Assembly (NCBI RefSeq): GCF_029854705.2
Contig: NZ_CP139035.1
Span: 2,232,001-2,296,000, forward strand
DNA: 64,000 nt
Source of the DNA: Akkermansia sp. N21116
GTDB lineage: Bacteria; Verrucomicrobiota; Verrucomicrobiia; Verrucomicrobiales; Akkermansiaceae
Direction of reading: 5' to 3'
Program-made: the position numbers and the translations under genes
The notes under the pieces: generated by a model
What the model was told of the DNA's origin: nothing
The model's database searches: none
The model's input: the letters and a program-made list of their open reading frames with translations, nothing else
Part shown: positions 61,001 to 64,000 of the stretch, one piece after another
Layout of the letters: each line of letters begins with the position of its first letter
Numbering within the stretch: position 1 is the stretch's first letter

Positions 61001-62568
61001 TGATTTCTCCGCCGCCGCACCACGACATTTATTCCATCGAAGACCTGGCTCAATTGATCTACGACCTGAAGAATGCCAATCCGGAAGCCCGGATATCGGT
61101 CAAGCTGGTCTCCGAAGTCGGCGTAGGAACAGTTGCGGCAGGTGTCGCCAAGGGTGGGGCTGACATGGTGCTGGTTTCCGGTCATGACGGAGGCACGGGA
61201 GCTTCTCCCCTGACATCGATCATGCATGCAGGCCTCCCTTGGGAGCTGGGACTTGCAGAAACCCAGCAAACTCTTGTCCTGAACAATCTGAGGGGTTCCG
61301 TCCGCCTGCAGACGGACGGTCAGCTCAAGACGGGGCGCGACGTGATCATTGCCACTCTTCTGGGAGCGGAAGAGTACGGTTTTGCTACGTCGGTTTTGAT
61401 CGCCATGGGGTGTGTCCTCATGCGCGTTTGCCAAAAGAATAGCTGCCCGGTCGGTGTGGCCACCCAGGATCCGGAACTCCGCAAAAAATTCCGTGGAAAG
61501 CCCGAATATATTGTCCACTTCCTCATGTTTGTTGCAGAAGAAGTCCGGGAATATCTGGCTCGGCTCGGATTCCGTTCCATCGATGAAGCTGTAGGAAGAA
61601 CAGACCTGCTGGACATCAATCCGGCCATTGAGTATTGGAAGACGAGGAATCTCGATTTCTCGTCCATTCTGTCTCCCGTTGCCAATCAGTCAGGACATCC
61701 CGTTCGTTTCACAACGCCGCACGACCACGGAGTCGAACGTTTCTTCGACGGCAAATTCATGGAGTTTACCCGTCCGGCACTGGAGTCGGGCCGCCCGGTA
61801 GAAGCCGCTTTCCCGGTAGCCAACACGGATCGTTCCGTCGGGACCATGTTGTCCGGCAAAGTCGCCCTGGCTTACGGTCATGAAGGATTGCCGGATGATA
61901 CTGTCCGTCTCCATTTCCGCGGTACGGCAGGACAATCGTTCGGAGCTTTTCTGGCTCACGGAGTTACCTTGACCCTGACAGGGGAAGCCAACGACTACCT
62001 GGGTAAAGGGCTTTCCGGAGGCAGAATCATCGTCCGCCCCTTTGAAGCGGCTACCTATTCTCTGGAAGATAACATCATTGCGGGGAATGTCCTGTTGTAT
62101 GGAGCAATCAACGGTACGGTATTTATCAATGGTGCAGTCGGTGAACGTTTCGCCGTCCGCAATTCCGGGGCAACAGCAGTCGTCGAGGGTACAGGCAATC
62201 ATTGCTGCGAGTACATGACGGGCGGTACAGTCGTTGTCCTCGGACCGACGGGGGTTAACTTCGGGGCAGGCATGAGTGGCGGTTTTGCCTATGTGCTGGA
62301 CGAAGACGGTTCATTCGACCGCCGCTGCAACCTATCCACTATTGACCTGGAACCGGTCAAAGCACCGGAGGATGTGGCACGCCTGCATTCCCTGATTGAG
62401 GAACATGCGGAACTAACCGGTTCCCCTCTGGCCCGCCGTATCCTGGAATCATGGGATGACGTATTGCCAAAGTTCGTCAAGGTGTTTCCGATGGAATACC
62501 GGCGGGTTTTGAGTACAATGAATGCACAGGAAGTCCCTGCCCCTCAATCCGTCCACATTCGGCATTAA
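58039..62568 (+). CDS. gltB: Glutamate synthase large subunit
   Basis: The 1509-residue protein converts glutamine plus 2-oxoglutarate to two glutamates. In order: a 22-residue propeptide, the N-terminal Ntn glutaminase with nucleophile C23 (HDACGVGMV), the central domain, the FMN domain (SPPPHHDIYSIEDLAQ, VSEVGVGTVAAGVAKGGAD, VSGHDGGTGASPL), the 3Fe-4S cysteines in GCVLMRVCQKNSCPVGV (about 1120-1140), and the C-terminal GXGXG beta-helix (LSGGRIIVRP, GAINGTVFINGAVGERF, GMSGGFAYV). No gltD is next to it. It is probably co-transcribed with glnN. Confidence 0.95.
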   Translation: MQFSSYLPQPQGLYHPQHEHDACGVGMVCDIKGRASHDIVLKGMTVLERLLHRGAAGSDPDTGDGAGILIQLPHAFLEASCPDISFPEPGCYGAACVFLPTDDSLASRCMKIAEDCILKDGFRLLGWRTVPVNLDAIGVQARLSAPSIRQFFIVPGNEQLRGEDLERSLYILRRTIERAMDEALPELGDRFYIASLSARTLIYKGLLKAPQLPRFYQDLTDPRLVSAVAVVHQRYSTNTFPSWPLAHPFHMLAHNGEVNTIKGNINQMNSRENFLSSPLFGENISRILPVIRSGQSDSACLDNVLELLVRAGRSLPHAMMMLIPQAWGSRHFMSEDVRGFFDFHAGIMEPWDGPAAVCFTDGLGAGAMVDRNGLRPVRYTVTCDGLLVLASEAGVLDQEPALVIKRGCLHPGQMLWVDFAAGRIAYDSEIKTHVSRLQPYRRWCEENRIHVHGFFDSVMAPTVNRELLPSRHALFGYTKEDLELILSPMAKTGVDPIGSMGNDTPLAVMSERPQLLFNYFKQLFAQVTNPPIDPIREELVMSLTTFIGNPPNILEETPAMARLIKLDRPILTSGDLDRLRECKEPDFRSLTLELSFDASAPDSLETGLDDLCARAEKAVRTGYSILILSDRNLPPDKAPIPSLLAVSAVNAHLVNLGLRTGSGLIVDTGEARETMHFALLLGYGATAICPYLAIETITKLWQDGALGESISEARALTNYIKALDKGLLKIMSKMGISTLRSYRRAQVFEAIGLDRSMVDRYFAGTESRVGGIGLKEVGRETLMRYEASRQEHIELENAGIYKYRKGGEKHLWTSELIGLFQRAVRNADYGKFKEFTAKMDDASQNLCTLRGLFRFKETTPVPLEEVESALQIVKRFVSGAMSLGAISREAHESIAIAMNRLGSMSNSGEGGEDPARYIPLGNGDSLCSAIKQVASGRFGVTAEYLAHAKEIQIKIAQGAKPGEGGQLPGGKVNEEIARVRHSTPGVTLISPPPHHDIYSIEDLAQLIYDLKNANPEARISVKLVSEVGVGTVAAGVAKGGADMVLVSGHDGGTGASPLTSIMHAGLPWELGLAETQQTLVLNNLRGSVRLQTDGQLKTGRDVIIATLLGAEEYGFATSVLIAMGCVLMRVCQKNSCPVGVATQDPELRKKFRGKPEYIVHFLMFVAEEVREYLARLGFRSIDEAVGRTDLLDINPAIEYWKTRNLDFSSILSPVANQSGHPVRFTTPHDHGVERFFDGKFMEFTRPALESGRPVEAAFPVANTDRSVGTMLSGKVALAYGHEGLPDDTVRLHFRGTAGQSFGAFLAHGVTLTLTGEANDYLGKGLSGGRIIVRPFEAATYSLEDNIIAGNVLLYGAINGTVFINGAVGERFAVRNSGATAVVEGTGNHCCEYMTGGTVVVLGPTGVNFGAGMSGGFAYVLDEDGSFDRRCNLSTIDLEPVKAPEDVARLHSLIEEHAELTGSPLARRILESWDDVLPKFVKVFPMEYRRVLSTMNAQEVPAPQSVHIRH

Positions 62569-62589
62569 TCTCCAGTCACTCATTCCACT

Positions 62590-64000
62590 ATGACGCCCCA
62601 TCCTACGCTTGCCGGAAACAGCACCGAACTGGAAATCCTGCTGGAAATTTCCAAACTCCTCGTCCGGCGCAATCATATGGATGAACTCTGGGATAAAATT
62701 CTGGAGGTACTCAGGGGAAGGCTGCCCATCACACGGGCAGCCCTTACCCTCCGCCATAGCCACGAACTTGTCATTGAAGCTTCGTTCGGATTGACGGATT
62801 TGGCCCGTTCGCTCGGCAAATACAGAATTGGGGAAGGTGTAACGGGGAGGGTCGCCCAGTCGGGAAAACCGGAGGTCATTCCCGACACGACAACCGACCA
62901 TACCTTCCTCAATCGAACGCGCATCAGGAAGGAAGACCAACCGGAATCTTTCCTCTGCGTCCCCATCATCCATGACGAAGTCGTCATTGGTACATTCTCG
63001 ATCGATTACCCTCAGCAAAGCCCGGAGGAACTGGATAAACTCCTGAACCTGATGATTGTCCTGGCGAACATTATGGCCGATGCCGTGGAGGCATTCCGTG
63101 CCGAAGTCGAAGAACGCGAGCACTTGCAAACGGAAAACGACCGTCTGCGTCAACAACTCGGGCGCCAGACCCGCCTGCCGGGACTCATCGGCAATTCATC
63201 TCCCATGCGGGAGATTCAGTTGCAGATCATCCAGGTAGCCCGTTCTTCTGCAACAGTCCTGATTCGTGGAGAATCCGGTACGGGCAAGGAACTGATCGCC
63301 CAATCCATTCACTACAATTCCGACAGGAAACAGGGACCGTTTATTGCCGTCAACTGTGCGGCTCTACCCGAAAACCTGGTAGAATCCGAATTGTTCGGCC
63401 ATGAAAAAGGGGCTTTCACCGGAGCCCACAAAATGAGGAAAGGACGGTTCGAAGCCGCTTCGGGAGGAACGCTCTTTCTTGATGAAATCGGGGATATCTC
63501 ACCCGGGGTACAGGTCAAACTCCTCCGCGTGCTTCAGGAACGAATTTTTGAACGAGTCGGCGCCCAGGAACCAATCCGTACAAATGTCCGCGTCATCGCT
63601 GCCACAAGCCGCAATCTGGAAGAAAAAATGCAGGAAGGCAGCTTCCGGGAAGACTTGTTCTACCGGTTAAACGTTTTCCCCATCATCGTACCTCCACTGC
63701 GATCGAGAAAATCGGATATCGTTTCCCTGGCCGACTACTTCCTTGGCAAGTACAATGCCTCGTACAACAAGAATATCCTCCGTATCTCTACGCCGGCAAT
63801 CAATATGCTCATGTCTTACCACTGGCCGGGTAATGTCCGTGAGCTGGAGAACGTTATCGAACGGGCTGTTCTTGTTTCCGACAATGGAGTTATCAATTCC
63901 TTCGACCTCCCTCCATCCCTCCAAACCGCCATTGCCACCAATACATCCATAAGCACGATCCCGGGGACTTCGACCGGGATGGACGCCCAGATAGCTTCCT
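62590..64000 (+). CDS. NifA-like sigma54-dependent activator (3' end cut)
   Basis: The frame starts at the ATG at 62590, 21 bp after gltB, and runs off the window after 470 codons, so the C-terminal DNA-binding HTH is missing. It has an N-terminal GAF domain (about 10-165), a short coiled linker (ERE...[11 protein letters not shown]), then an AAA+ domain with Walker [10 protein letters not shown] near 226, the sigma54-contact loop GAFTGA near 274, Walker [12 protein letters not shown], and [16 protein letters not shown]. This is the NifA/FhlA class. GAF domains of NifA sense 2-oxoglutarate. Its place after glnN-gltB suggests it drives their sigma54 promoter. Confidence 0.92.
   Translation, partial: MTPHPTLAGNSTELEILLEISKLLVRRNHMDELWDKILEVLRGRLPITRAALTLRHSHELVIEASFGLTDLARSLGKYRIGEGVTGRVAQSGKPEVIPDTTTDHTFLNRTRIRKEDQPESFLCVPIIHDEVVIGTFSIDYPQQSPEELDKLLNLMIVLANIMADAVEAFRAEVEEREHLQTENDRLRQQLGRQTRLPGLIGNSSPMREIQLQIIQVARSSATVLIRGESGTGKELIAQSIHYNSDRKQGPFIAVNCAALPENLVESELFGHEKGAFTGAHKMRKGRFEAASGGTLFLDEIGDISPGVQVKLLRVLQERIFERVGAQEPIRTNVRVIAATSRNLEEKMQEGSFREDLFYRLNVFPIIVPPLRSRKSDIVSLADYFLGKYNASYNKNILRISTPAINMLMSYHWPGNVRELENVIERAVLVSDNGVINSFDLPPSLQTAIATNTSISTIPGTSTGMDAQIAS

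Overview
The window reads as a chromosomal segment of a Gram-negative bacterium of the Verrucomicrobiota, most likely Akkermansia or a close relative. The support is indirect. There is one very large autotransporter built of PATRR-like beta-strand repeats, a type III glutamine synthetase, a secreted EF-hand protein, a degenerate sulfatase homologue, several Sel1/TPR proteins and a TonB/ExbB/ExbD set, on a medium-GC background with weak Shine-Dalgarno sites and several non-ATG starts. The taxonomic call comes from recalled family distributions, not from a search. I saw no rRNA, CRISPR array, insertion sequence or prophage.

Layout. 0-6 kb: coaD, a sulfatase-fold protein without its catalytic residues, a translationally coupled ATPase/PD-(D/E)XK nuclease pair (a candidate two-gene defence or DNA-processing unit), and serA. 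6-16 kb: an AT-rich leader full of short interrupted palindromes, then a 3161-residue autotransporter whose base composition drifts from AT-rich at the 5' end to very GC-rich over the barrel end. 16-24 kb: sucCD (minus), hisD, a small membrane protein, a secreted two-DTG aspartic protease, tonB-like/exbB/exbD, and def. 24-34 kb: an EF-hand secreted protein, a YkuD transpeptidase with a helical-repeat partner, tRNA-Leu(UAG), a lone nuoA, a GYF-like membrane protein, aroC, a membrane protein, ftsH and rsfS. An AT-rich gap of about 0.75 kb without a credible gene follows. 34-40 kb (minus): ClC, fructose/Ntr-type EIIA, tmk, a beta-CASP metallo-hydrolase and a PfkB sugar kinase. 40-46 kb: YcxB-like and Sel1/TPR proteins flanking icd. 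46-55 kb: ligA, a stand-alone phosphopantothenoylcysteine decarboxylase, a lipoprotein, an M23 peptidase, a large TPR protein, a Nudix-PPK2 fusion and a DeoR-type regulator. 55-64 kb: glnN, gltB and a NifA-like sigma54 activator cut by the window edge.

How the parts work together. The last 9 kb is the most coherent module. A near-consensus sigma54 promoter sits just upstream of type III glutamine synthetase, with a long perfect inverted repeat about 100 bp further upstream. Glutamate synthase follows on the same strand, and then a GAF-AAA+ sigma54 activator. This is what a self-contained, locally encoded nitrogen-assimilation regulon would look like. The sucCD and icd genes feed 2-oxoglutarate/succinyl-CoA metabolism that the GS/GOGAT pair would draw on. 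The TonB/Exb set, the autotransporter, the M23 peptidase and the secreted EF-hand and aspartic-protease proteins show a cell-envelope-centred lifestyle.

The candidates most worth following are the ATPase-nuclease pair, the Nudix-PPK2 fusion, the sigma54 nitrogen module, the palindrome-rich leader of the autotransporter and the pseudo-sulfatase.
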